Origin: CAXXOK01 sp964640955
GTDB taxonomy: Bacteria > Bacillota > Clostridia > Christensenellales > Aristaeellaceae
Direction: 5' to 3'
DNA: 64,000 nt
Assembly (NCBI GenBank): GCA_964640955.1
Contig: CAZXJI010000001.1
Span: 62,001-126,000 of the forward strand
Under the pieces are notes generated by a model. The model saw only the letters and a program-made list of their open reading frames with translations, was not told where the DNA came from and ran no database searches. A program made the position numbers and the translations under genes. Below, piece after piece: positions 16,499 through 24,520 of this stretch (positions are counted from its first letter, which is position 1; each line of letters begins with the position of its first letter).

Positions 16499-18330
16499 AG
16501 CTTGCACAGCCCCTTCGTACGCTCGATGCCGCAGCCGTTGCAGCCCAGCCGGCAGTCCCGCGTGGTTTCCGCGCGCAGGGCCCGCTCGTACTCCCGGCGC
16601 AGGTAGCGCCTGGTGACGCCGACGTCGATAAAGTCCCAGGGCAGCAGCTCGTCCTTGCCGCGGGGCCGGTTGGCGTAAAACGCCGGGTCCACGCCGCAGT
16701 CGCTAAACGCCCGCATCCACAGGTCGAAGCGGAATTGATCGTTCCAGCCGTCCAGCCGGCAGCCCAGCTCCCACGCGCGGTACAGCACGTCCGAAAGCCT
16801 GCGGTCGCCCACGGCGAAGCACGCTTCCAGAAAGCTGATGCTCGGGTCGTGCCAATGGAAGGTCACCCCGCGGATGGTTAATAGCCTTCGCAGCTCCTGC
16901 TGCTTTTGCTTCACCGTTTCCATGGTGTCCTGCGCGCACCACTGGAAGGGCGTGAAGGGCTTGGGCACGAACACCGCCGCGCTCACCGTAACGCGCAGGC
17001 CCTTGGCCCGCTGCCCCTTGGGCACGGCGTAGTAGGCTGCCACTGCCTTTTGGGCCAGATCGGCGATGCCCTCCAGGTCGGCCTGCGTTTCGGTGGGCAA
17101 GCCCATCATGAAGTACATCTTCACGCTGTTCCAGCCGCCCTCGAAAGCGTCCTGGAGCTTGTCCGTCAGGTCCTGCTCGGTGACGCCTTTGTTGATCACG
17201 TCGCGCAGGCGCTGGGTGCCTGCCTCCGGCGCGAAGGTGAGGCTGGATTTTTTCACCCGCTGGGTCTGGGCGAGGGAATCCTTCACATAGCTGTCGATGC
17301 GCAGCGACGGAAGCGATATGCTCACCCGCTGGGCGGAAAAGCGTTCCATGAGGCCCTCGCACAGCTCGCTCAGGCGGCTGTAATCCCCGCTGGAAAGCGA
17401 CGAAAGCGATATTTCCTCGTAGCCGGTGCTGTCCACCAGCTTCTGGGCCAGCTCCATGAGTCTTTCCAGGCTGCGCTCCCGCACGGGGCGGTAGAGCATC
17501 CCGGCCTGACAGAAGCGGCACCCGCGCGTGCACCCGCGCATGATCTCCAGCATGATGCGGTCGTGAACGATCTGCGTGTAGGGCACGGGGATGCTTTCGG
17601 GGTAATAGGCCGCGTCCATGTCGGTTACGAAGCGCTTTAGCACGGTGGCCGGGGCCGCAGGGTCGGTCGGCGCAAAGCTCGCGAGCGTCCCGTCCGCGTT
17701 ATAGGCCGCCCGGTAGAGCGAAGGCACGTATACGCCCTCGATGGCCGCGAGCCTTTTGAGCCGCTCGGCGCGGGGAAGCTTCGCCTTCTTCGCCTCGTTC
17801 AGCGCGTCCACGGCCTCGACGATCACCTCTTCCCCGTCGCCCATCATAAACGCGTCGATAAACGCGTGCAGGGGCTCGGGGTTGGCGGCGCAGGGGCCGC
17901 CCGCGACCACGATGGGGTCGTCCTCGCCGCGTTCGTCCGCCTTCACCGGCACCCTGCCCAGCGAGAGCATCTCGAGAATGTTGGTATAGCTCATTTCGTA
18001 TTGCAGGGTGAACCCTACGATGTCGAAACGGGCAAGCGGCGTGCGGCTTTCCAGCGAGAACAGGGGGACGTTCTCCTCCCGCATGCCGTTAAGCATATCC
18101 ACCCAGGGCATGCAGACGCGCTCGCACAGGGCGTAGGGAAGCGCGTTGATGATGCCGTAGAGAATCTTCATCCCCAGATGGGACATGGCGACCTCGTAGG
18201 TGTCCGGAAAGCAGAAGGCAAAGGTGATTTCCGCTTCGGAAAAGGGCTTGACGTCGGCGTTCATTTCGCCGCCGGTATAGCGGGCGGGCTTCTCCACCCG
18301 CTCCAGAAGGCGCTCGATCCGCTCGTTCAT
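16489..18330 (-). CDS. TIGR03960 family B12-binding-domain radical SAM protein
   Basis: A 613-residue enzyme of unknown reaction. An N-terminal B12-binding-like region is followed by the radical-SAM core with EIMRGCTRGCRFCQAGMLY (CxxxCxxC for the [4Fe-4S] cluster). SFAPEAGTQRLRDVINKG and a C-terminal cysteine cluster (CRLGCNGCGIERTKGLCKLCE) probably hold a second metal or cluster site. GGAGG lies 6 nt before ATG 18330. It heads the RNase G-MiaB-MutSL-MiaA run and overlaps the DUF2344 gene. The tight coupling suggests that the two proteins act together. Confidence 0.9.
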   Translation of the reverse strand: MNERIERLLERVEKPARYTGGEMNADVKPFSEAEITFAFCFPDTYEVAMSHLGMKILYGIINALPYALCERVCMPWVDMLNGMREENVPLFSLESRTPLARFDIVGFTLQYEMSYTNILEMLSLGRVPVKADERGEDDPIVVAGGPCAANPEPLHAFIDAFMMGDGEEVIVEAVDALNEAKKAKLPRAERLKRLAAIEGVYVPSLYRAAYNADGTLASFAPTDPAAPATVLKRFVTDMDAAYYPESIPVPYTQIVHDRIMLEIMRGCTRGCRFCQAGMLYRPVRERSLERLMELAQKLVDSTGYEEISLSSLSSGDYSRLSELCEGLMERFSAQRVSISLPSLRIDSYVKDSLAQTQRVKKSSLTFAPEAGTQRLRDVINKGVTEQDLTDKLQDAFEGGWNSVKMYFMMGLPTETQADLEGIADLAQKAVAAYYAVPKGQRAKGLRVTVSAAVFVPKPFTPFQWCAQDTMETVKQKQQELRRLLTIRGVTFHWHDPSISFLEACFAVGDRRLSDVLYRAWELGCRLDGWNDQFRFDLWMRAFSDCGVDPAFYANRPRGKDELLPWDFIDVGVTRRYLRREYERALRAETTRDCRLGCNGCGIERTKGLCKLCE

Positions 18331-18362
18331 TCCGTTCCTCCAAGTTACAGGTTCCTTTGGAT

Positions 18363-18391
18363 AATGTACCATGACCGACGGCGTTTTTCAA
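18363..18391 (-). promoter_or_regulatory. Promoter heading the radical SAM-to-MiaA operon
   Basis: On the minus strand TTGAAA, a 17-bp spacer, then TACATT, with a start about 25 nt before the ribosome site. It is the only good promoter I see for the following run of minus-strand genes. Confidence 0.6.
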
Positions 18392-18401
18392 CCGTCGCCG
18401 C

Positions 18402-18433
18402 TTAAAAAGAGAAACCGCCCCGGATGGAGGCGG
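18402..18433 (-). terminator. Terminator of the GCS2-type ligase gene
   Basis: On the minus strand CCGCC, an 9-nt loop, GGCGG, then TTTCTCTTTTT, placed between the ligase stop (18468) and the next promoter. Confidence 0.65.
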
Positions 18434-18467
18434 AATGAGGTCGCTATGGACGGGGTTGTCGGCCGGC

Positions 18468-19796
18468 TTACGCCCGGCTTTCCTGCGGCGGTACGAACGG
18501 GGTGCCCAGCGCCGCGCGGGCCATGAACGCCCTGATCTCGCCCCCCGCCTTCTCCGCGCGCATCAGCGCCGCGGCGGGAGAATCCAGAAGCGTCTGGCGG
18601 TCCTCCAGCGGCGCGAGCATCCTCTCCTCGCCGAAACCGCGGTGCTTCAGGCCCTTCTTGGCGATGCGCAGCAGCTCGCGCGCGTAATGCAGGCTGTCCT
18701 CGGTGGTGGAAAAGGCGCAGTTGCCCAGCGACGCCTGGCGGTTGCGCTCGTTGGGGGCGGGCATTTCGTGCGCGGTGTCGAAATCGCGCGCCAGCGCGAG
18801 CGTCTCTTCAAGCTCCGTGCGAAGCCCCAGGTTGAACGCCGAGGGCGTAAACGCCTGCCCGAAGGGCTGCGCGCACAGAATGCGGTACTCGACCGTCCCG
18901 TAGGAGGTGGTGACGATGTTGCGTTCCAGATCCAGATAGCGGATGTCCTCTTCCATCGCGTCCGGCTGTTGGAAGTATTCCCGGACCGGCGTTGGCGTGA
19001 ACACGTTGGTCACGCCGTTTCGCTTGCGCATGAACAGGCACGCGTCCTCGTAGCTCTTGGCAATCTCTTCGGCCGTTTTAAGCCCCAGCTTCTGCGCCCC
19101 CACCAGCCCGATGCGCTTGAAGGAGGAGCGCATGTAAAGCTCGTTGCGCGCGCACAGGTACAAGTTTCCGTCCAGGCGGGCGGGCGAATCCGCAAACAGC
19201 AGGATGTTCATCCAGTCCAGGCGGGTGAACAGCTCGAAGATCAGGGGCAGTTCCTCCGGCGTGGTGTTAAAATGGATCTGCTCGGAGGAGATAACGCAGT
19301 AAAAATCCTTGTAGTATCGTCGTTTCATGCGGAAATGCTGAAAGTATTCCGCGATGGCCAGGGTCAGTTCCCGCTCGATGAGGTGCGGGTTGGCCGTCTT
19401 GGCCAGAAACGGGTTGAAGCCTACGCCGAGCAGCGCGTGCCCGTTTTCCGCGAGGATGCTCTGCTCCCTTTCCAGGGTCCGCCGGAACCGGAGGTACGGC
19501 GTCCACAGCGAGGGCGCGCTGGCGGAAGCAAACTCGACGTTTTCAAGGCAGGTGTCGAAGGTCAGCACGTTCCCGTCGTCGTCGCGCACCGCCAGGGGCA
19601 CGCCGTCCTGTTCAACACGGGAGATGCGGTAACCCAGCGGCGTTACCCCCTCCATCAGCTTTCGGGCAATGCCGGGATCAAAGGTCTTGCCGTCCAGCGG
19701 CACAAGGGGAAATTCCAGTTCGACGCCGACGTGGTTTTTATGGTTCCGTGTAATGCCATCCGTAAGATAGTGGTACAGCAATCGGTCTGTATCCAC
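18468..19796 (-). CDS. Glutamate-cysteine ligase family 2 (GCS2)-like protein
   Basis: A 442-residue protein resembling carboxylate-amine ligases of the GCS2 superfamily: an early acidic metal/ATP motif HVGVELEFPLVPLDGK, then DTCLENVEFASASAPSLW, and a histidine/asparagine segment in the centre (SSEQIHFNTTPEELP). Such enzymes join glutamate to cysteine or another amine with ATP. No glutathione synthetase gene is adjacent, so the product is uncertain. The start is a GTG at 19796, preceded by AAAGGAG (10 nt); an upstream in-frame ATG at 19880 lies before the predicted -10 region. Transcribed divergently from the DUF2156 gene. Confidence 0.7.
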   Translation of the reverse strand: MDTDRLLYHYLTDGITRNHKNHVGVELEFPLVPLDGKTFDPGIARKLMEGVTPLGYRISRVEQDGVPLAVRDDDGNVLTFDTCLENVEFASASAPSLWTPYLRFRRTLEREQSILAENGHALLGVGFNPFLAKTANPHLIERELTLAIAEYFQHFRMKRRYYKDFYCVISSEQIHFNTTPEELPLIFELFTRLDWMNILLFADSPARLDGNLYLCARNELYMRSSFKRIGLVGAQKLGLKTAEEIAKSYEDACLFMRKRNGVTNVFTPTPVREYFQQPDAMEEDIRYLDLERNIVTTSYGTVEYRILCAQPFGQAFTPSAFNLGLRTELEETLALARDFDTAHEMPAPNERNRQASLGNCAFSTTEDSLHYARELLRIAKKGLKHRGFGEERMLAPLEDRQTLLDSPAAALMRAEKAGGEIRAFMARAALGTPFVPPQESRA

Positions 19797-19883
19797 GCAG
19801 GGACAGCTCCTTTCTAAGCTCGAACCGTCTGTGGAGGTTTTTTTCGCCCCGCGCGCCGAACAGGTCTCGTTTGGGGTCAATGA

Positions 19884-19912
19884 ATCATATCACAGTTGGG
19901 GCGGGTTGTCGA
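19884..19912 (-). promoter_or_regulatory. Promoter of the GCS2-type ligase
   Basis: On the minus strand TCGACA, a 17-bp spacer, then TATGAT; both hexamers match five of six consensus bases. Confidence 0.7.
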
Positions 19913-20037
19913 TGCATTTTCGCAAGAAAGATCGCTTCTTTTTTCGCGATCGGGAAAGTACGTCAAACCCCTTGTTCCATAAGGCTTTTATTGCAGGGAA
20001 AGGCGGCGCGGTGGGATGCTTTTCTTCCTTCGGGGGT

Positions 20038-20066
20038 TTCACGCCGCTTGAAACGGGGGATATAAT
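20038..20066 (+). promoter_or_regulatory. Promoter of the DUF2156 gene
   Basis: TTCACG, a 17-bp spacer, then a perfect TATAAT at 20061-20066, about 70 nt before the coding start. Confidence 0.65.
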
Positions 20067-20135
20067 AACAGACGGATTGATGCGCGGCTTCGCGCCCCGT
20101 CGGGCAGACCTACGTTTCAGGAAAGAAGCGATATT

Positions 20136-21005
20136 TTGTTCCATCCGATCACCGATGAAGATTTGGATACCATCTGGACGCTGCAGCACGGCCTTCGGAC
20201 GCTCGGCAGCGAGTACGACGCCTTTCGGCTGTACGCGTGGAAACCGCTGGACCGTTCCCAGGTCGCGTACTGGCGAAACGCCTTTGCCTTGCGCTGCATG
20301 ATGCAGGGCGAGCCCTGGTACCTGGCGCCCGCCGAAACGGAGGATTTTCACGGGCTGCTGGCCGCCGTCGCGGCGTACGAACGCGCTTCCGGCGGCAAAA
20401 CGCTCTACTTCTTGCATACGCAGGACGATGGGGAAACGTTCCCCGAGGGCTTCACGGCCACGCCGCGCCGCGATCTGTACGATTACGTCTATCGCGCGGA
20501 GGATTTGACGACCCTCAAAGGCCGCGCCTATGCCGCCAAGCGCAACCAGATCAGCCAGTTCAAACGCCGGTACGACTGGCGCTTCGAGCCGCTCTCGCCC
20601 GCCAACCGGGACGCCGTGCTCGCCATAGCGGACGAATGGGACCGGACGCACACGGGCGCGCTGCTGGCCTACGAGCGCACGGCGATCGAGCGGATGCTCG
20701 ATCTGCCCCGGGATTACGGCCAGAGCGGCGGGGTGCTGTTCGCCGACGGCAGGCCGGCGGCCTTCGCCATCGGCTCCCATCCGCGTCCGGCACTGCTGGA
20801 TATCGAAATCGAAAAGGCGCTGCCGGCGTTTACCGGCGCGTATTCGATGATCGTTCAGGCCTACGCGCAGTATGCCTATTCCCTCGCCCCGTTCGAATAC
20901 ATCAACCGCGAGGAGGATATGGGGCTGGACAACCTCCGGGAAGCGAAGCTGCAACTGAAACCTGTGCGGCTGATCGAAAAAACGCTGATGACGGCGAAGC
21001 TGTAA
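20136..21005 (+). CDS. DUF2156 (phosphatidylglycerol lysyltransferase C-terminal-like) protein
   Basis: A 289-residue soluble GNAT-fold protein. The C-terminal acyltransferase half is recognisable from LKGRAYAAKRNQISQFKRRY and YINREEDMGLDNLREAKLQL, hallmarks of the DUF2156 family related to MprF-type aminoacyl-lipid transferases. No membrane flippase domain is present, so it is the stand-alone form common in Clostridia, with unknown acceptor. No ATG fits; the start is a TTG at 20136 with AGGAAAG upstream. It has its own promoter and ends at a bidirectional terminator. Confidence 0.85.
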   Translation: MFHPITDEDLDTIWTLQHGLRTLGSEYDAFRLYAWKPLDRSQVAYWRNAFALRCMMQGEPWYLAPAETEDFHGLLAAVAAYERASGGKTLYFLHTQDDGETFPEGFTATPRRDLYDYVYRAEDLTTLKGRAYAAKRNQISQFKRRYDWRFEPLSPANRDAVLAIADEWDRTHTGALLAYERTAIERMLDLPRDYGQSGGVLFADGRPAAFAIGSHPRPALLDIEIEKALPAFTGAYSMIVQAYAQYAYSLAPFEYINREEDMGLDNLREAKLQLKPVRLIEKTLMTAKL

Positions 21006-21034
21006 AGGGAGCCGCCAACGTTGTGAAAGCGCCG

Positions 21035-21069
21035 AAAACCCCCGCGTCCGAAAGAGACGCGGGGGTTTT
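21035..21069. terminator. Bidirectional terminator
   Basis: A 14-bp perfect stem (21035-21048 with 21056-21069) has a 7-nt loop, A-run on one side and T-run on the other. It separates two convergent genes and can serve both. Confidence 0.9.
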
Positions 21070-21094
21070 AAGCACGTCTTGCCTGGTTCTGCGG

Positions 21095-23647
21095 TCACTT
21101 CGCCGCCAGCGCCAGCGTGGCCGTCCAGCCCAGGTCGATGGCTTTCTGGTGGGAGGTCGCGTACGGGCCGATGGCCGCCACCTGCGCCGCCGTGCGCGGG
21201 AAGTGGATGCACAGGTGCCCGGCGAAGTTGTTGGTGGTAATGTGCTGTACGCTGTGAGGCATATCGTGCGTGGACGCCATGTAGACGCGTCCGTCGCTGA
21301 AGATGACCCACACCGCCTTGGGCGTCCAGGTATTCACGCCGCCGAAGGCCTTCTCCATGTTCGCGGTGTCCTCCGCGGTGAGGGGCTCGGCGTCCGCGTG
21401 GGCCCCGAAGCTGAACATGTGCACCTGCCAGCTCAGCCCCGTCACGAAGTCGTAGACCGTCGCGTAGGGGTACAGCTTGCAGCGCGCCTTGACCTCGGTG
21501 TACCAGTTGGCGTACCGGACGCTGGCGGCGCTGGGCGTGGTGGAAAGCGTGGGCGCCGTGCTGGTCGTTATGGTGGAAGTGCTGCCCGTGGCGGTGACGG
21601 CGGAAACGCTGTTGAGCTTCGTAAGGGTCTTGGAGCCCGCCACGCCGTCAGCCGAAAGGCCGTTCTGCTTCTGGAAGGCGATCAGCGCCAGCGCCGTCTT
21701 GGAGCCAAAAATGCCGTCCGCCGTGCCGGTTAGGTACCCCAGCGTAATCAGGCGTTCCTGCATGTCCTTCACGGCGTCGCTGACGGTGCCCTGCTTGAGC
21801 GTCGTGGTGGTGGCGACGGTGTTCTTGATCGCCGAATTGGAGAACAGCACGGATTGCGTATTCGTGCCGGCCACGCCGTCTCGCACGAGGCTGTTGGCTT
21901 TCTGGAAGGCGACCAGCGCGGTTTTCGTTGCCACGCCGAACTGGCCGTCCGCCGTGCCGGTCAGGTATCCCAGCTCGATCAGGCGGTTTTGCAGCGTCGT
22001 CACGTCGTCGCCGCTGTCCCCGTAGCGCAGCGTGGTGGAAAGCGTCGTGGTGCCCACGTCCCCGCGGACGGCCGTATCGCTGTACAGCACGCTCTGGGTC
22101 TGGTAGCCGGCCTTGCCGTCCACCGTCAGCCCGTTGGCTTTCTGGAAGGCGCGCACCGCGGCGATATCGTCCTCCAGGTAGACGCCGTCCAACCGCGAGG
22201 TATAGTACCCCAGCTCCACCAGCCGTTTCTGCAGGCTCAAAACCATCGAGCCGCGGGAACCGGAGGTGATGGTGACCACCGTATCCTCGGTGATGTTCAT
22301 GGTCGGCGTCGGGGTGGGCGTGGCGGTAGCCGAGGCGTAAATCGGGTTGGCGGCGAAAAGCACCGTGCGGGTCTTGGCGCCGCATACCCCGTCCTGCGTC
22401 AGGCCGTTTTTGCCCTGGAACGCCTTCAGGGCGTCGAGGGTGCTGTTGCCGAATTTACCGTCGATGCTGCCGGTATAATAACCCAGCTCCGTAAGCCGCG
22501 TCTGCACCTTTTTCACGTCGTCGCCGGTATCGCCGTAGCGCACCGTCTCGGTGGGCGGGGCGACGGTCGGGGTGGGCGTGGGGGTGACGACGTCGGAGGA
22601 GGCGATGGCGCTGGCGCTGTAGAGGATGGTCAGCACGTCCGCGGTCGCCACGCCGTCGGCGGTGATGCTCATTTTTGTCTGGAACGCCTTGATGGCGGCG
22701 ACCGTCGCCTTGTCGCAGGTGCCGTTGATCTCGCCGGCGTAATAGCCCAGCTCGGTCAGGCGGGTCTGCATGTTCTCCACCGCTTCGCCGGTGTTGCCGG
22801 ATTGAATCGTGATGCCGGAGACCATCGGCACGGTTTTGATCACTTTGCGGTAGCCCTTGACGTTTTTGGGCTTGCCCTCGTACAGGAGCAGCTGCAGCTC
22901 CTGGTCGGCCTCGCCGTCCTGCGTGAGGCCGTTGCGCTTCTGGAAGGTCGTTACGGCGGCTTTGGTGTCGGAGCCGTATTTGCTGTCGATCTCGCCCGTA
23001 TAGTAGCCCAGCTCCGTCAGTGCTTCCTGCAGCGCGCGCACCTGCGAACCGGTGGAGCCCACCGCCAGCGCCGTATACTTGACCGCGTCGGGGTTGATGG
23101 TGATCGTCGGCGTGGGGGTCGGCGTGGGAATGGCGGCCAGCACGATGTAATCGGTCATCACGTAGCCGCTTTTCCCGTTGTATTTGACCTTGGCAAAACC
23201 GTTGGACGTTACGTCGTAAACGGTGATCATTTCGTTTTCGGGAATCACCAGCAGCGATTGGGACGCGACGCTGGCCGACTTGCGCAGCTTGACGCGCGCA
23301 ACGGTGGTGGTGTCGTAGGGATAGCTGTCCACCGCCGACAGGGGAACCTGCGTGGCGTCGGGCGTATCCTCGTTCACCGCGTCGATGTATTCGATCATCG
23401 CGTAGCCGGTGACGCCGTTGTATTCCACCTTATAAAAACTGCCCGTTTTCCCCAGGATGGTTACGGCGTCCCCTTCGTTGATCGTCGCCAGTACGACGGA
23501 GCCGGTGCTGGCATACCTGCGCAGCTTCACGCTGTCGCCCGAAGTGGTGTCGTACGGATAGGTGACCGCCGCCGCGGTAGCGCACGCCGACAGTACCAGC
23601 GCGGCCGCCAGCAGGATCGCCAGCGCGCGCACAAAGCGATTTTTCAT
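21095..23647 (-). CDS. Secreted SH3 x2 / peptidoglycan-binding x6 protein with C-terminal His/Cys domain
   Basis: An 850-residue exported cell-wall protein. A basic, hydrophobic signal ends in LVLSAC (Cys22), a lipobox, so it is probably a lipoprotein. Two bacterial SH3 domains (about 29-90 and 108-170) are followed by six PG_binding_1 repeats, near 196-257, 283-343, 370-431, 461-523, 541-603 and 618-678, each with the LxELGYYxG...FQKxNGLxxDG pattern. PTPTPT linkers separate some of them. The last 140 residues (711-850) form a separate domain with H794, H798 and NNFAGHLCIHF (H811, C813, H815). I read that as a candidate catalytic domain with a bound ligand or metal, not one I can name. Single-gene transcript with a consensus promoter and terminator. 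Confidence 0.85.
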   Translation of the reverse strand: MKNRFVRALAILLAAALVLSACATAAAVTYPYDTTSGDSVKLRRYASTGSVVLATINEGDAVTILGKTGSFYKVEYNGVTGYAMIEYIDAVNEDTPDATQVPLSAVDSYPYDTTTVARVKLRKSASVASQSLLVIPENEMITVYDVTSNGFAKVKYNGKSGYVMTDYIVLAAIPTPTPTPTITINPDAVKYTALAVGSTGSQVRALQEALTELGYYTGEIDSKYGSDTKAAVTTFQKRNGLTQDGEADQELQLLLYEGKPKNVKGYRKVIKTVPMVSGITIQSGNTGEAVENMQTRLTELGYYAGEINGTCDKATVAAIKAFQTKMSITADGVATADVLTILYSASAIASSDVVTPTPTPTVAPPTETVRYGDTGDDVKKVQTRLTELGYYTGSIDGKFGNSTLDALKAFQGKNGLTQDGVCGAKTRTVLFAANPIYASATATPTPTPTMNITEDTVVTITSGSRGSMVLSLQKRLVELGYYTSRLDGVYLEDDIAAVRAFQKANGLTVDGKAGYQTQSVLYSDTAVRGDVGTTTLSTTLRYGDSGDDVTTLQNRLIELGYLTGTADGQFGVATKTALVAFQKANSLVRDGVAGTNTQSVLFSNSAIKNTVATTTTLKQGTVSDAVKDMQERLITLGYLTGTADGIFGSKTALALIAFQKQNGLSADGVAGSKTLTKLNSVSAVTATGSTSTITTSTAPTLSTTPSAASVRYANWYTEVKARCKLYPYATVYDFVTGLSWQVHMFSFGAHADAEPLTAEDTANMEKAFGGVNTWTPKAVWVIFSDGRVYMASTHDMPHSVQHITTNNFAGHLCIHFPRTAAQVAAIGPYATSHQKAIDLGWTATLALAAK

Positions 23648-23712
23648 CGTTCATCCTCCAAGCCCTGCGCCCATGTTTCATTCCAAACGAATCATGCCCT
23701 CAGAACAACCTT

Positions 23713-23741
23713 ATTGTAGGGTAGAACTTGAAGCATGTCAA
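23713..23741 (-). promoter_or_regulatory. Strong promoter of the SH3/peptidoglycan-binding gene
   Basis: On the minus strand a perfect TTGACA, a 17-bp spacer, then TACAAT, about 60 nt upstream of the start codon. It is among the strongest promoter matches in the window. Confidence 0.85.
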
Positions 23742-23779
23742 GGAATAGGCGCATATTTGCGCCGTCGCGGGGCGTGAAT

Positions 23780-24490
23780 TTACTTTTTCTGCCTTCCGGG
23801 GCCGCGTTTCGGCCTGCGCTTGCCGCGCCTGCCGGTTTTCGAGCGGATATAGCCCTCCGCCTGCCCGTAATCCTCCGCGTCCGCGCGGACGACCATCGCC
23901 TGCCACCAGCGGGGCCGGTACAAAAGCGCCGTGTGGGCCTGCGGCCAGAACTGCACGCGTTTGACGTCCGCCCACCGCAGGTCGGCGCGGCGGATGAAGG
24001 AAAGGCCCTCGGGCCCGGTCTCCGGCGCGTCCGCCTGCAGGGCGTTAAGCGCACCGGGCGTCAGGAAGCGGGCGTACAGCCGCGCGCGGCGCGGGGAGCG
24101 CAGGTAAACGTAAGCGTGCGCTCCCTCCTTGTCCAGCACGTAGCGCACCGTTTCCTTCCCCTGCAAAAAAAGCGCCAGGCCCGTCAGGCACACGAACGCG
24201 AACAGGATCCCGATCAGCGTGCCCGGCAGGCCCTGCCCGAGCAGGTCGGCGACGCCTGCCGACCCCTCCGTAGCCGCTTCGAAGGCCGTCGCCGCCGCGA
24301 ACACCAGCACAAGCACCGGCACGGCCACGCGCAGGACTGCGTTCCAATGGAACCAGTCGTCCACCGGCCGCCGTTCGACGGTAAACGAAAGGCGCTCGCC
24401 GGACTTGGCAAGCTTTTTGCCGCAGTGCGGGCAAACGCTTTGGGGCGGCACCTCGGTTTTGCAGTGGGTGCAGTAGTTGGTCAGCGGCAT
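23780..24490 (-). CDS. Zinc-ribbon membrane protein of unknown function
   Basis: A 236-residue protein. The first 25 residues form a zinc ribbon, CTHC...CPHC. Two hydrophobic helices follow (about 49-70 and 86-110), then a cytosolic part of about 120 residues with PH-like spacing and an Arg/Lys-rich C-terminal tail (RGKRRPKRGPGRQKK). I do not recognise a named family. It is the last gene of the folT-nth-obgE-yhbY-nuclease-helicase run, 30 nt after the helicase stop. Confidence 0.65.
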   Translation of the reverse strand: MPLTNYCTHCKTEVPPQSVCPHCGKKLAKSGERLSFTVERRPVDDWFHWNAVLRVAVPVLVLVFAAATAFEAATEGSAGVADLLGQGLPGTLIGILFAFVCLTGLALFLQGKETVRYVLDKEGAHAYVYLRSPRRARLYARFLTPGALNALQADAPETGPEGLSFIRRADLRWADVKRVQFWPQAHTALLYRPRWWQAMVVRADAEDYGQAEGYIRSKTGRRGKRRPKRGPGRQKK

Positions 24491-24520
24491 GAAGCGCTCC
24501 TTTCAGGGATCGGACGGATT

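Larger units (their letters stand above)
19797..20135. other. Divergent intergenic promoter region (339 nt)
   Basis: This holds two back-to-back promoters, one for the ligase gene (minus) and one for the DUF2156 gene (plus), each with a leader of about 60-80 nt. I see no further gene or structured RNA in it. Confidence 0.6.

Noticed and set aside
21600..23060. Periodic DNA repeats within the surface-protein gene, considered as a CRISPR or tandem array
   Set aside because: The repeats are about 250 bp long and diverged; they encode six peptidoglycan-binding domains in one frame.
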